Shown here in pieces: positions 12,601 to 23,851 of a DNA stretch of 64,000 bases. This DNA is from Asterochloris sp. CNOR1 (Eukaryota; Chlorophyta; Trebouxiophyceae; Trebouxiales; Trebouxiaceae). Below the pieces are notes generated by a model. That model worked only from the letters and a program-made list of their open reading frames with translations. It was not told the origin of the DNA and searched no databases. A program made the position numbers and the translations under genes. The stretch spans positions 682,001 through 746,000 of the forward strand of contig OZ017762.1 of NCBI GenBank assembly GCA_963969365.1, in the 5' to 3' direction. The stretch's first letter is position 1, and every line of letters begins with the position of its first letter.

Positions 12601-14170
12601 GACAAGCAGTCTGTTGGGCAACAGGCCCACTGGCTTTGCCAGCAACTTAAAGATGAGATGGTCAGATGCAGCACCACCTTGATTGCGCGGCAGGGTTGCC
12701 CACTGCCACAGCACAGTGTCAACAAGCAGCTCCTGCTCCCCATAGCCAATGTCCAGCAAGACAAGCGCTTTTCTGTGCCAGGGGTCCGAAGTCAGTGTGT
12801 CAGAGGCATTCCCGTCGTGGCAAGGAGCTCATGAACCACTCCTCGCTGTATCACCTCAAGGTCCCTCACCTGCTGCTGCTGCTGCCAGCGCATTGCCCTC
12901 CAAGCCCCACCCAGGCAGCATCCGATATCCTCTTTTATCAAGCAGTTATTGTGTGCTGGGCACTGTCCTGCAACACTACCAGCACAGCTGACACCTACTC
13001 CTGGCTCCCCTCCTCCCACATCCCCTATGCTAAAAGCCAATTGTGGTGCAATCCTAGCCGCCCCTGCAAGATTTATGGCCACAAACAAGGAACAGCTGCC
13101 CTGCCAGCTTGCCTGCAGCCGTTCACCACGGGCAGGCTGAGTGCAGCCTCTGCCAGCACGCCACCCACATGCAGCTGTCGCTCATCAGAGCGCCAAGCCA
13201 AACAAGCAACTGTGAAGTGCAGGACCCGTTCTTCAGCATGGCTGACGCTACCTCCCGCTCCAAAGCCGTTGGTGGTGCATGTGTGTTGCCCTGCCACCTC
13301 TGACACTGTGTTGTAGACGCCTGCATACCCTTCATCTCTAGCACAATCGGTTGTGCAAGTGGGTTGCCCTGCCACCTGTGCCACTTCGTTGGAGGACCTA
13401 ATGTAGCTGACAGCAGGCTGACCTGCCGCCTCTGCCAGCGCATTGCCCACAAGCAGCTCCTGCTCCTCAGAGCCAGCCTTCAGCTGGTCAAAGTGCTGCT
13501 TCAGCTCTGTAAAATAGGCCCCTGTGTCTGTGTCAATGCGTGGGGCGATTGCCCGGCCCTGGGCCATGTTTGGCTGGCTCCCTGCATCCCTCCGTGGCCT
13601 GCTGCGCGTGTGCTGCACCCTGCACAAGCAGGCTGGCTCGATTCTGCCCAGTACTTTCTCGTGATGTTCAATGATACTGAAGAGGCCAGGGACTGGATCT
13701 CATGCATAGGTGCTGTCTGCCAGACAGGCGGGGCCTGGCCAGTGCAGAGCTGTCACTAAAAATCGCACCAACCCTGACTTGAGTGCTGGAAGCTGTGCAG
13801 GGGCAGCCAATCTGATGCAGATGTGATGGTCTGAGCTGCAGGGTGCTGTCCTTCACGGCATGTGCCTGTGCTGAGCAGGTGAGCACACAGGCAGTGCTGA
13901 TGCAAGTTCCCTTGCGACGTATAGCGGGCTACTGACAGTCCCTCAACTTGCCTGGCGGCTCATGCAGCACGGCGCAGCCTCAAGGTCAGTCTGCACCATG
14001 CTGCAGCAGACCACATTGCAAGCAAGGGGCTGCTGATGAGCACCACACAACATGCAGCATTTGCTGCATTCACCAGGATTCTAGAGAGAGGCTCACTGTG
14101 CTTGCGCCTCCTCTTGTCTCTTCTTCTCTCCCTCAGCTTCTCGCTTCCTTTTCTTGCTGCGGCTCCCCAT
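6604..14170 (-). CDS. NOP9: NOP9-like Pumilio-repeat nucleolar protein
   Basis: An RNA-binding protein of the NOP9 family (APUM23 type in plants), needed for 18S rRNA maturation in the nucleolus. Fourteen exons join in phase: 14097-14170, 13423-13619, 12259-12400, 11729-11819, 11129-11266, 10590-10795, 9862-10009, 9440-9622, 8931-9062, 8500-8634, 7683-7803, 7377-7480, 6794-6885 and 6604-6715. The product has 624 residues, close to the family's usual length. The N-terminus is a lysine/arginine-rich nucleolar signal (MGSRSKKRKREAEGEKKR). Pumilio-type helices follow, for example CDGTCSRVLEALLP, PFGSHVAERMVEIVG, ADRFGTHVGRLLL, AANFVVQAALTATRD and PGGSHVVQACF. The tail is basic (DYRKGGKDWLHQEQSK). 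The introns contain degraded copies of neighbouring exons. The gene shares a short divergent upstream region with BolA4. Confidence 0.9.
7021..7087 (-). repeat. degraded copy of NOP9 exon 13
   Basis: The text AATGGCTGCCTTGCCCC and its flank parallel the exon 13 acceptor region at 6866-6898. A further, weaker copy lies at about 7177-7215. Both lie in the intron upstream of the real exon. Confidence 0.6.
7905..8020 (-). repeat. two degraded copies of NOP9 exon 11
   Basis: Bases 7905-7962 repeat the start of exon 11 and its acceptor (real copy 7756-7816). GAGGTTTGCCAACC replaces GAGGCGTGCCAGCC on the coding strand. A weaker copy is at 7985-8020. Confidence 0.65.
8285..8440 (-). repeat. two degraded copies of NOP9 exon 10 end
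   Basis: The end of exon 10 (8502-8543, coding GCSIMASVLSMS) recurs at 8396-8440 and, weaker, at 8296-8336. Both copies keep GGGCTGCAG on the coding strand. Confidence 0.65.
11590..11712. repeat. three-unit minisatellite of about 41 bases
   Basis: Three imperfect units with the core GGCGTGGGGGCC and GACAAGGGGAACA lie in a NOP9 intron next to exon 4. Confidence 0.7.
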
Positions 14171-14388
14171 TGCCTGTGCACCAGCCTTCTCACTGCATAG
14201 ACAAGGGACATCATTAAGTTTGAGCAGGCTGGCACAATGTTGCAGTTGTCATGCTGCTCACCTTTAAGGCAACAGAGATCCCTTTTACTGTGATATAGGG
14301 CGATGGGACCCCACTCAGTGAGAGCAACTGCTGATAGGGTTACAGCCTACCTGATGGCTTACACATCTGCAGAATTCCTGACGCAACC
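14171..14388. promoter_or_regulatory. divergent NOP9/BolA4 upstream region
   Basis: The two start codons are 218 bases apart and point away from each other, so both promoters must lie here or overlap the 5' UTRs. I recognise no specific element. Confidence 0.45.
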
Positions 14389-15010
14389 ATGCTGACCCTC
14401 TGTCTGTCCGGAGGACACAAGCCCTGCTTGGCTGCTCATTGCAGACATTCGCCTACCTCTCAATGGACTGCCAAGATGCACAGAGCTGCAAGGCACCAGA
14501 ACAGGCACAGACATGCTCTTTCAGTCTCAGCCAACGCAGAAGCTCCAGTTGAGCCTGCGCAGCTCATACAAGGCATGAGGGACAGCATCACTGAGGCTCT
14601 GCAACCAGCAAAGCTGGATATTCAGGATATCAATGGTGGATAGTTGGCCAAAGCGGTTTTCATGCAGCCTAGCTATGCATGCTTCTTACACATTCGAGGA
14701 GCGCTCTCAACTGTTGCAGGCGACGGGCGACATGTCAGCATAGACGTGGTATCGGAAGTCTTTGAAGGGGAAAGCAGCCTCAAAAGGCAACGCATGGTGT
14801 ACAAAGTGAGCTTTGGGGCATAAATCATGGCCCCTATGCCAGCTTTTGGACAGGAATCATGGCTAAGGTGGGGAAACGGTTGGCTTTCCAATCTGCCAAG
14901 CGTTTCTGTCTGGCTGTGTGCAGGCCATCTGGCAGGAACTGCAGGGCGCAGTGCATGCAGTGGATGCAATGACCACCCTCACGCCAACAGAAGCAGGCCT
15001 CAAACCCTGA
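14389..15010 (+). CDS. BOLA4: BolA4-type plastid BolA protein
   Basis: A BolA-family protein. BolA proteins bind monothiol glutaredoxins and share [2Fe-2S] clusters with them. The BolA4 type goes to plastids and mitochondria. Exons 14389-14635, 14720-14805 and 14924-15010 give 139 residues. Residues 1 to about 45 are rich in Ser, Arg and His with few acids, like a transit peptide. The domain carries [17 protein letters not shown], then RQRMVYKAIWQELQ and [12 protein letters not shown] at the C-terminus. These are typical of plant BolA4, not of bacterial BolA or plant BolA1/2. Phases 1 and 0 agree at both junctions. The 3' end converges on the haspin gene. Confidence 0.93.
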
Positions 15011-15062
15011 GCCTGCTGTCATCACCCGGCCTGCCACGGCCACGGGGCTGGACAAGACAAGG

Positions 15063-15067
15063 TTACA
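15063..15067 (-). terminator. TGTAA signal downstream of haspin
   Basis: TTACA on the plus strand reads TGTAA for the haspin transcript, about 135 bases after its stop. It lies beyond the BolA4 stop, so the two transcripts may be close to overlapping. Confidence 0.4.
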
Positions 15068-15200
15068 TGCAGAAAGGTCGCTGTGGTGCGCTGATGGACG
15101 CTTATGACACCCAGCAACCCTCAAATAGCTCATCCCAGATCAGCTCGCCACAGCTGGTGTATCCTAGGGCTCGCTTCCTGCATGCCATACACATTGTGAG

Positions 15201-18200
15201 TCAGCCTGCTCTGTCCAGGAGGTTAAGCACCGTTCTGCTCTGCAATGCAAGCGATTAGACAAAGAACAATTACATGCTGCAGCACTCTTAGCACATGGCA
15301 ATCGAGCCATAGCACACCCCCAAAAGCACCTGAAGCTCCTCAACTCCTTCTTCTGCTGTGCTGTAAAGGCACAGTCCTGGTACGTGAGCATAATATCTGC
15401 CAGGTAGTGCATCCACAGGCAGTTGGTGAAGGGGGCAAAGGCCTGCCAGCTGCCCTTGGTGGCTTTCTTCATGCGGCGGTAGGTGTCAGCCTGCAGTCAC
15501 CGAGAGACAAGCCATGCTGCAGGGCACAGAAAAGTCCGACTACAGCAGTGGTAAGACCTCAATGTTTTGCTGCAGAGGACACCAGAGGTCAGCCGGCCTC
15601 AGCCTTTTTCCCCATTGTCGCCTGCACACCGCTCTCAGGTCACGGGAAGAGCTGAGGGTCCATGGGCACCCACCTGCATGTCTCCTTCACAGATCCTGGT
15701 TGAGCATAACTCTGCACTACCTGGCAGCAACCCCACCTGCACGTCCCCTTTGGGTCCCTGGAACAGCTCTGGGTCCGTTGCCAGGTCAAAGAAAGCGACA
15801 TGCCCAGCGTCTGTCCTTAGGCGGGATAGGCTGAAATCGATAAGGGTGGCATGTACACCGGCTGAGCGCACATACAGCCGGTGCCCCCTGCAGGGCAGCA
15901 CAGGTCACCTGCAGCCGCATGATGGCTGCAATGAATGGCCCCTAGGCGACAAGGGCATGCACTCTTGCCAAGGACACGGGGAGCTGTGCGCCCCGCAATT
16001 CAACACAGGGCCAGACTGTTGGGCTGTGGCAGGCCAAAGTCAATCAGGGTATGTACATGCACGCTGGCTGAGCACACATGCAGCTGTTGCCCCATGCAGC
16101 GCCAGGAGAGGGGACCTGTGGGTGCTCTGTGGGTGGCAGCCGCTACAATCCTGATTTGAAGCATATGAGCATGCATACGTGCAGTTGTGGCCCTGCTCAG
16201 CAACACATCACGATTGTGGCCTAGAGCTAGCTCAGATGAGCAATGCGTGGAGGCTGCTGCACAGCAGCAAATGCCTGCAGGCCCTTCAGGAGAGTGGGCA
16301 TGCTGGCAGAGCGCACCAGCAGCTGGTGCCCCATGCAGGGCATCAATGTGCTGGCCTGCCTGCCGGCAGCCGCAGACTGGCCAAGAGACCACCACCACCC
16401 CCAATCATCTTTGGGTGCATCTCTGAAGCTGTGACAGCACTGTTCAGGCCGCATGGCCGCCACCTGTTGCCATTGCTGCCGAGCCCTGGCTGGGTTGGGG
16501 GACGGGGGCAGCAATTACTTGCAGGCCCCTTGCAGCTAATTGCTGCCTCATCACTCATGGCATACATGCACTGAACCACTGAGCTGGCTCCTCAAAAAGT
16601 GTTTGAAGGGCTGAGTCGCTGAGGCCTTGACTGCCATAGCTGCCTCGAGATGCGCCAGACTGACGGCACCAGCAGGAGTGCTGAGCAGCTAGGGACCCGC
16701 TCATGATGCCCAGGGAGTGCAGGCTGACAAGGCAGGGCTGTACCAATATTAGAGGCAAGGCTTTTAGGTGGCCACAGCAGCATCCAAGCATGCGCACAGC
16801 TGCCGCACCTGAACTTGAAGGCCAGGCTGTCCTCAGTGGTCGGCTTCAGCAGGACGTTGCCGTGATGCAGATCCCTGTGCTCAAACTGCAGCTCCTCCTC
16901 AGCCACAGCCAGGTTGACTGCCACCTGCAGAATATCTTTTGCTGTTACAAGTGTGGTGGTGCAGGCTCGCATAATTCTAATCCAGCTGTGCCTTCATGCA
17001 GCTTTGTTGCTGACTTGCACCAGTTGCAGGGCAGCCAGTTGCCAGCAGCAGAGCGCGATTTACCCAGTGTTGCCAAGTTCGGGCGCCACAGATGGCGGCG
17101 CAGCTCTGCGTTGTGTCCCCATACACCAGCTCTACTTGATACTGTCTCACCACTCTGTTGTGTTGGAGCCAGCAGAGCACCTTACAAGCACCTGTTCCCG
17201 CTACCAGATGGTGCTGGCGATTGATGCCAGCATGCAGTCCAAACTGCACTCCTTTGGCTTGCTTGCAGCATGATCTTGGCAGTGCAGCACCTGCCTGGCA
17301 GGGTCTGCGTCAAGTGTGATGCCTGTCACGGCCATGCAACCCGCTGGCATGATGATGTTGCATGCAGCAACCTGAATTCCACACGGCTTTGGTCACGTGA
17401 CTGCCCTGTGCCTCCTCAAACTTCACGAGGCCAGACATCGAGCACGCAATGGCCCCCCCTGTAGGGCGATGCTCTGCCATCCCAGGAAGCCCTAGCAGCC
17501 TTGTTGGAAAGCTTGCACCAGGATGCAGCACCCCTGACCTGCGCACCCATGCACTGACCATCACCACTCTGGTGGGCAGCCACCAGGCGGCACTTGTTAT
17601 GACCCCCAGCAGTGCACTGCACAATGGACCTGCACCACTGCCCTCCCAAAGGCTGCCTGAGGTCGTCCAGCAAGCAGCACCCAAAAGAAGCAGTGCGCCA
17701 GAAGGTCCACCCGCATCAACATGCTTGGTGCAGGTGGCTGACCTGCATCTAGAAATACTGCCTGCCGCAAGGGTGTCCAGCTGTTCTGCGCCTTGGCACT
17801 GCATGCAACAGGGGCAGCAAACCTGCATCAGGATACTCTGTGCCTCCTCAAAGCCATGCAGCTGGTAGGACTCCAGGTCCGTCCCGCCGTGCTGCATCAC
17901 GAACACAATGAACAGCTGCTGCTCCTCAAAAGCCTCCAGCGGATCATTTCCTGAGCCTGAGAGAACAGAGACTGTTATTCAGCAGGGGCTTATAAGGCTC
18001 TCAAAGAGTTCGCTATGATATACCAGTGCAGCATTGCAGGCGCTGCAGCTGAAATGAGCCTGCAAGCTGTCTTCCTGAAATCACAGGAGCTTGCAGCTCC
18101 ACCTGCTGCACGGAGCATTGCCAGGCTGTTTCAGGCTCGTTCTTGACATCTCTCAAGAGGGCAACAAGCGGCACACCAGAGCGCAGTTGTACATGTCAGG

Positions 18201-21200
18201 CTCACCGTGCAAATCGTCCCACTCATGCCACTTTTGCAAAAGCTCAGCTGGGTACTGCCCCTGACACAGAAAGCAACTCTGCGGCAGGGAGCTGTTGCCG
18301 CCAAAGCCTGGCGTCCAGTTTGCGCGCCCTGCAGGGCACAAGGGTTGCCTGGGATCCGGCAATAACGTGTGCAATTTTCGTTGCACTCCGCAGGGGCCAG
18401 ACCGATGAAGTCACTCTGACATGCTGCAGGGTGCTGCAGCACAAAGGCAAAAGCGGAACAACCCTTTGCCCATGGCAGTTCAAGTGCAAATACGTCATGA
18501 AAGTGACATACCCTGACGTGTGTGTGTGCGAGGGCCGCCACCGTTTGGCCAAACTATACCTGTGACTAGAGATGAGGGACGCCCTGCCCTACAGTGCTAC
18601 GCTCGCAGGCGCTGAGCTCTGCCCCTCTTGGTGCTGCATGGTGTGCACCAGTGCTCAGCTGGGCCTCACCTGCTGCTCTGCCATCTGGTTGTGGGCACAG
18701 CGCATACAGCGCCTGGGCAACAGTGACCTCTGCAAGCACCTCTTCTGCCCGCCGCTGCACGCTGCCGTTGACCAGCATGCTGCCCTCCAGGGGCATGATC
18801 TTGATGACCAGCTGCAGGTGGCGGTAGGATCAGTCTGACATGCAGATGCTGTTGACATCCAGCATGCCATCCTGCATGTGCCTGGTCATAGTCATCATTG
18901 TTGTATGACCAGCTGCAGGCCTCAGCAAGCAGCGTCTCAAGTCAAGCCATGAGCCAGCCAAAGCGAAGCTGAGCTGCCTGCAAGAACAAGGGCACAGTGC
19001 TGACACACAGCCCCAGCAGGCAAGTCATCCTGCCACGGGGGCTGCACTTGTGTGTGCCAGGTTATGATGATCAGCTACAGGCAAATTTGTGTAGAGAGAG
19101 ATCAGCTCTGTGCTCTGGGCGCAGACCTCAACACCTTCACAGTGCAGGCAGAGCACATGGCAGGCTCACCCTATCACCCTGGCCCTGTGTGCCTGGGGCA
19201 GTGAACACCTCCCCAAAGGTGCCCTCGCCAATTTTCTTGACGTGCTCTGGTTGATCACTCCAGGCCTCAAATCGTTCGTCGAGACGCCAGGACAAGTCTG
19301 CATCACCCTGCATGTGGTTTCATGCAGGCCAGCGTTGAGGTGTGAAGCATACCTGCCAGCACCAGGCTGTAGGGCACAAGGACAACAACAGGCTCAAGGG
19401 TCTCACTCAGAATGATACAGACAAGTTACAGACAGCGCCCTCATGACAGTCGCTGCCAGCTGGAGTGCGCTGCTGACAGCCTGCTGTGCTGTGATCCACA
19501 TGCCAACTGTGTGCAGCATATGTGTGATGCCCGCTGAGAGGCCACTGGCATACCAGACCGACATTTGGATGCACATTACAGGCTGCTCAGCTGCCCACAT
19601 AGCTGCATCACAGTGTGGCCGCTGCAGGCCACTGGAGGTCAGCAAGTCCTCCAAGCAGCAAATGCAGGCAGCTGAGCAAATTGACACACCTGCCGTCCGC
19701 AGAGCTGTACATTCATGCATGTGCACCAATGCAGGCAGGCAAATGTGCTCAACCACTGCCCAACAGGCCACCAAAGTTGTTCAAGCCAGTCAAACACAGC
19801 ATGACACGTGTATATACACACCTGCTGCCCACAGAGCTGCAACAGGTGAGCCAACGCTGGCTCGGGACCCTGCCTGCCTGGCAGCAGCCCCGAAGCTGCC
19901 CGAATCCGCTGCAGCGCCTCCCCCACAGCTGCATGCACATGAGCACTAAAAAGCTGTGGGTGAGTGAGAAAGGCCTCGTGCATGTTGCTGCGCCACATGT
20001 TGAGATGGATGGCTGCCTCACAACGCCTTCAATGAAGCAGTCGGTAGCGGCTTATGCTAACAGCTGAGGCTGTGGATTTGAGTGTCCTTTGCTATCAGGA
20101 CCTTTTGTGGTCAGGGTTTGGCAGCAGATGGCAGAACTGCAAGTGCTTGCACAGTGCAGACATGCAGTCAGAGACCCACCTTGGTCCTGAATCTGCAGCC
20201 CTGTCAGCTGCTCCTGCACTTGTCCCAGAAGGCCCTCCCGGCTGTGCGCAGAGCTGATGGCTGCAAGCGCCTCATGACTGCCACCCTGCAGGCAGTGCCT
20301 GCATCGTCTTCAGAAGCGCACAGCCAGCTGCTGCAGCACTTCATGTCTGCCTGTGATGAGGCGCGACGATTGACAGGCTCCTCATGTGAATGCGCTTGTG
20401 CTTGCAGCCAGATTCATTCAGCTCCTGCCAGCATGGCAGGGTAGGGCAGAAAGGAAGTTTCTGACCTGCATGGCGCTGCCCTCATGGCTGCCTGCAGCAG
20501 CATCTCTCTCTTTGAGGGCCTGGGCATCTTCCTGCCTGCCAGCCTGCTGCTCGGATACCAGCCTCCCTGCCTCTGCAGAGGACTCCAGTGCACAGCTGCC
20601 TGGCTCCACCTCTGCCACTCCTCCATCAGCACAGCTGGCATGTCCCAGCTCGACTGCAGTGCTGCCATGCTGGAGCTCAAGCTGCTCCACCAGTTGCTCA
20701 AGCGCATCCTGCCTGGAGCTGGGGTTGGCTCCTTCAGGAATGGATTCCTGTCCCAGACCGGCCAGCAGGCTCGCCTTGAGTCGGCAGCCATCAGCTGTGG
20801 AGTGCCTGCCAGGGCCCTCCCGCCTGGGCGCAATACCACACAGGCGTTGCTGCAGCGCGCCTGCAACTGAGGCCCTGCCAGGGCCTTCCTGAATGGCTGC
20901 AGTCCCAGAGACGCGCTGCTGCAGCAACCCTACTGAAGAGTGCCTGCCAGGGCCAAAAGGGGCCCACTGCTGCAGTGGGCCTGCTTTGAAGTGCCTATCA
21001 GGGCCGTCCTGGACAGGAGCGATCACAGATGAGCGCCGGTGCGACAGGCCCCAGAAGTTGCGCTTGCAGACGCTGGCTGGCTCAGGGTCTCCTGAGACGA
21101 AGCTGGGTCGCAGGCTGCCCCTATGTGCGGCAGGTGTGCCTAGCGCCTGCGGGCCTGCAGGCAGCTCTGCTTCACCCACACTGAGCTGAACCACAGCAAA

Positions 21201-23635
21201 AATGATGTTGCACAGGGAGCTGATACAGCTGGAATGGTGGACACACAGTGGTCAAACAGGATGAAGTTGCTGCAGCATGCACATACCTGCTGATGTTATT
21301 GATTAGGGACGCGAGCAGACGCAACAGTACAACAGTAGGGCTGCCATCGGCAGGCAAGCCATCAGCAGGCGACACTAGTGCGATCCCACCTGCCACACCA
21401 GACTTCTGCCGCCAGGCGCTCAACCTATCAGGCACTTGTTGCTCCTGATTGGAAGTTGGCTGCTCTGCTGCCGGCAAACCATGCAGCCCTGCAGGGACAC
21501 TCAGCAATGACCCCACCTGCCTTCATGAGGCAGCACTGAAGATCTGGCACTTGCACCTTGGCAGCAAGCACACTCCAGCACCAGGATTGGTGGGTCGGGA
21601 GAGAGGTGGAAAGATCGCAGCTCACCACTCGAGGAAGCAGCACAATCTGGACATGTATAGTGCTGAGCGCAGCTCTGTGCAGCTCAGTGTGCTCTGTCAA
21701 CACAGAAGCAATGAGCATGCAAGCCCCTAAGTCTGCAGCACACTACCTGAAGCTTCTGGTGCAGCACAATGTCTGCAGAAGCTGGTCTCTGCTATGTGTG
21801 GGGTGCAGCAAGGATCACATGCAGGCCACAGACCGGGAAGACAGCGTGACTGCCTGTTCAACTTACCATTTGAGGAGGCAGGGGTCTCTGGAGCGTGCAG
21901 GGCACTGAGCGCAGCGCTGTGCGGCCCAGAGTGCTCTGGGGACCACGCAGGTGCCTCCAGGGTGCTGTCTGGCATCCAGGGAAGCAGCTCCTGTCCCCCT
22001 GCTGCTGCTGTATTGCCTCTGCTGGCTGCCCCCAGCGGCTTGAGTACCACAGGCGCTGCCTGTCCTGCCTCCTGCTCGGTTGGCGCACCCAGACCACTGC
22101 TGCTGTTATGCTCAGCAATGTGATCGTGCACAAGGTGCCAACCAGCGGTCCCAGCGGACAGGTGCCTGCCCAGTGGGGACCAAGCGCCCTCGGCGCCCGA
22201 GGGCCGCAGCCTGTCAGGTGTGCCGTCTTGGCCCTGCCCGCTGCCCAGCCCCTCTCCTGCTGCAGGCAAAGCAGCCGCACATCCTTCCTGCGCAGCCCTC
22301 CCTGCCCCGTTGAGGCCAAGCGAGCCGTTGGCAGCTGCTGCAGCAGCACCTCCAGTCTGTTCCGCATCCCCCCACCTCTCCTTAAGGCCCTGAGCTGTGT
22401 GCGGGCGCACCCTGCTGGCAGGCACATCCTGCCTATCAGCTGACCGTGCAGGTCCTGCTTCCTGCGCATGGTCTGAGGCAGGCGATGCTGCAGCTGCAGC
22501 CTTTGCTTTGGCTGTCGTCCTCTTCTCAGGCGTCTCCTCCATCAGCTGAAACTCATCCACCTGCAGCCACGCAGCATTTCAGCTGGTACTCAGTGCTTTC
22601 TCAGAGCTGTGTGCGGTCCATGCACAGGAAGTCACCCACCAGCGGCCGCCACTCACTGAGTGCCATGGACATGGCCGCACATCAGGGCGTGGAAGCCTGC
22701 GGCAGGCCGCTGGGTAGCTAAGAACACTAGACCTGCCGTGTGTGGGCCCATCAGGAGGCTGTGTAATCAGCAGGCTGCCAGAAACGCCAGAGGTACACAG
22801 CATGAGGTACTACAGCACGTGGTGCACATGCCCTTGGCAGGACATGTGGTCGCCTGGTAGCAATGGTGTGCTCCTGGAGCTCGTGATACCACAGCGGTTG
22901 CCGTCTCAGCATCTGGTACAGCACCAGTAGCAGGGCTGAGCTGCTGTACATAGGGGCCCCCATGTGCACGGCATCGCCCATCTCTGTATAGTGCGCTGGC
23001 ATGTGTGCCCCCACTGTTCAGGCTGCTGAGCACCAGCCACAAGGGGCTGCTGCTGTTCACACATTCAAACAGGGTAAAGCATTGCACGCCAAGCTCCCCA
23101 CACAGGCCATGCAGTCCTCACGTGCAACAAAAGCTCTTCCATGAGGGAATGCACAGGCCCACCTCTGCAAAGTGCGCCTGCATCTGGGCCACCCACTGCT
23201 GGTGGGCAGCATTGCTGCGCTGTGCAGCGCTGGGCAGGGCCTTCCTGCTGTACAGCTGTGGGGCTGCAGTGTTAGCAGGACCATGGCCACTTTGCAGCTT
23301 TGCCAAAGCGGCAAAGGATGGTGCCTGTGCAGGCTCGCCACCTGCAACATACTCTGCAGGGTACTAGGACACGTGAGTTTGTACTTTCGCTGCCAGTCAA
23401 TGCCCACAGCCTGCCACTCAAGCTGAGGTCAGGCTGATGAGCCTGGAAGCAGCTTGCCTGCGCTTCTGATATTCTCCTTGTCTGCGCTGGTCAGATCTAG
23501 GTCATCAGTCTGCAGCACAGGCCATTCGAGGCTGTCAATGCCTTGGCAACCTGGATGGACTCCAGGGACAGGCAGGCTCACAATGCCGTCTTGCCCCTTT
23601 CTTCGCCTGCTGAACGTCTTTAGGGGCACTGACAT
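15201..23635 (-). CDS. haspin-like histone H3 Thr3 kinase
   Basis: An atypical protein kinase of the haspin family, which phosphorylates histone H3 Thr3 at mitotic centromeres. Fifteen exons join in phase: 23458-23635, 23163-23341, 21867-22560, 21287-21488, 20466-21180, 20180-20285, 19822-19928, 19170-19307, 18670-18811, 18206-18307, 17823-17956, 16809-16924, 15737-15887, 15330-15490 and 15201-15234, for 1,052 residues. The kinase domain is clear. It has a glycine loop KKIGEGTFGEVF, lysine in VIKIMPLEGSMLVNG, hinge FVMQHGGTDLESY, catalytic loop FEHRDLHHGNVLL, and haspin-type IDFSLSRL instead of DFG. A MKKATKGSW segment and TVLNLL close the domain. The long, Ala/Gly-rich N-terminal half is less certain. 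Its first intron would be GC-AG, and the acceptor of exon 10 has alternatives. Confidence 0.87.
16035..16342 (-). repeat. two degraded copies of the haspin IDFS exon
   Basis: Bases 16035-16102 and 16291-16342 repeat the start of exon 13 (real copy 15834-15896). In one copy even the LIDF codons remain readable. Both sit in the intron just upstream of the real exon. Confidence 0.7.
19690..19750 (-). repeat. degraded copy of haspin exon 7 end
   Basis: On the coding strand CAGCTCTGCGGACGGCAGG resembles the exon 7 end and donor at 19815-19840 (CAGCTCTGTGGGCAGCAGG). A weaker third copy is near 19585-19625. Confidence 0.5.
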
Positions 23636-23851
23636 GCTGGGCGATGATCACAGGCCCAGGTTACCAAGCTTGAGGGTTTTGGCGCGCAAAATTCAGGAGG
23701 GCATCGTTGCAGAATATACTCCAATCTGCAGGCAGCATGAGCAGCGTTGTGACCTTTCAGGCCTGCTGACATCAAATCTGGAGCAACATGAGCCAAATCA
23801 ATGAGCCTGCTCAGGTGCGGTGCCAGCACTGACAACATGATGGCCAGGCAG
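23636..23851. promoter_or_regulatory. divergent haspin/FHA upstream region
   Basis: About 216 bases separate the haspin start from the first secure FHA exon. The first FHA exon may itself lie here; an ATG at 23636 with a phase-2 donor near 23660 would fit, but this is unproven. Confidence 0.4.

Noticed and set aside
12666-13316. 216-codon plus-strand open frame
   Set aside because: It is the complement of NOP9 intron 2, which holds degraded exon copies. Their retained codon bias keeps the opposite strand open.
18365-18440. Extra haspin exon coding SDFIGL
   Set aside because: It resembles human haspin FIGL, but no donor restores the phase of the next exon. Skipping it gives a clean junction to 18307.
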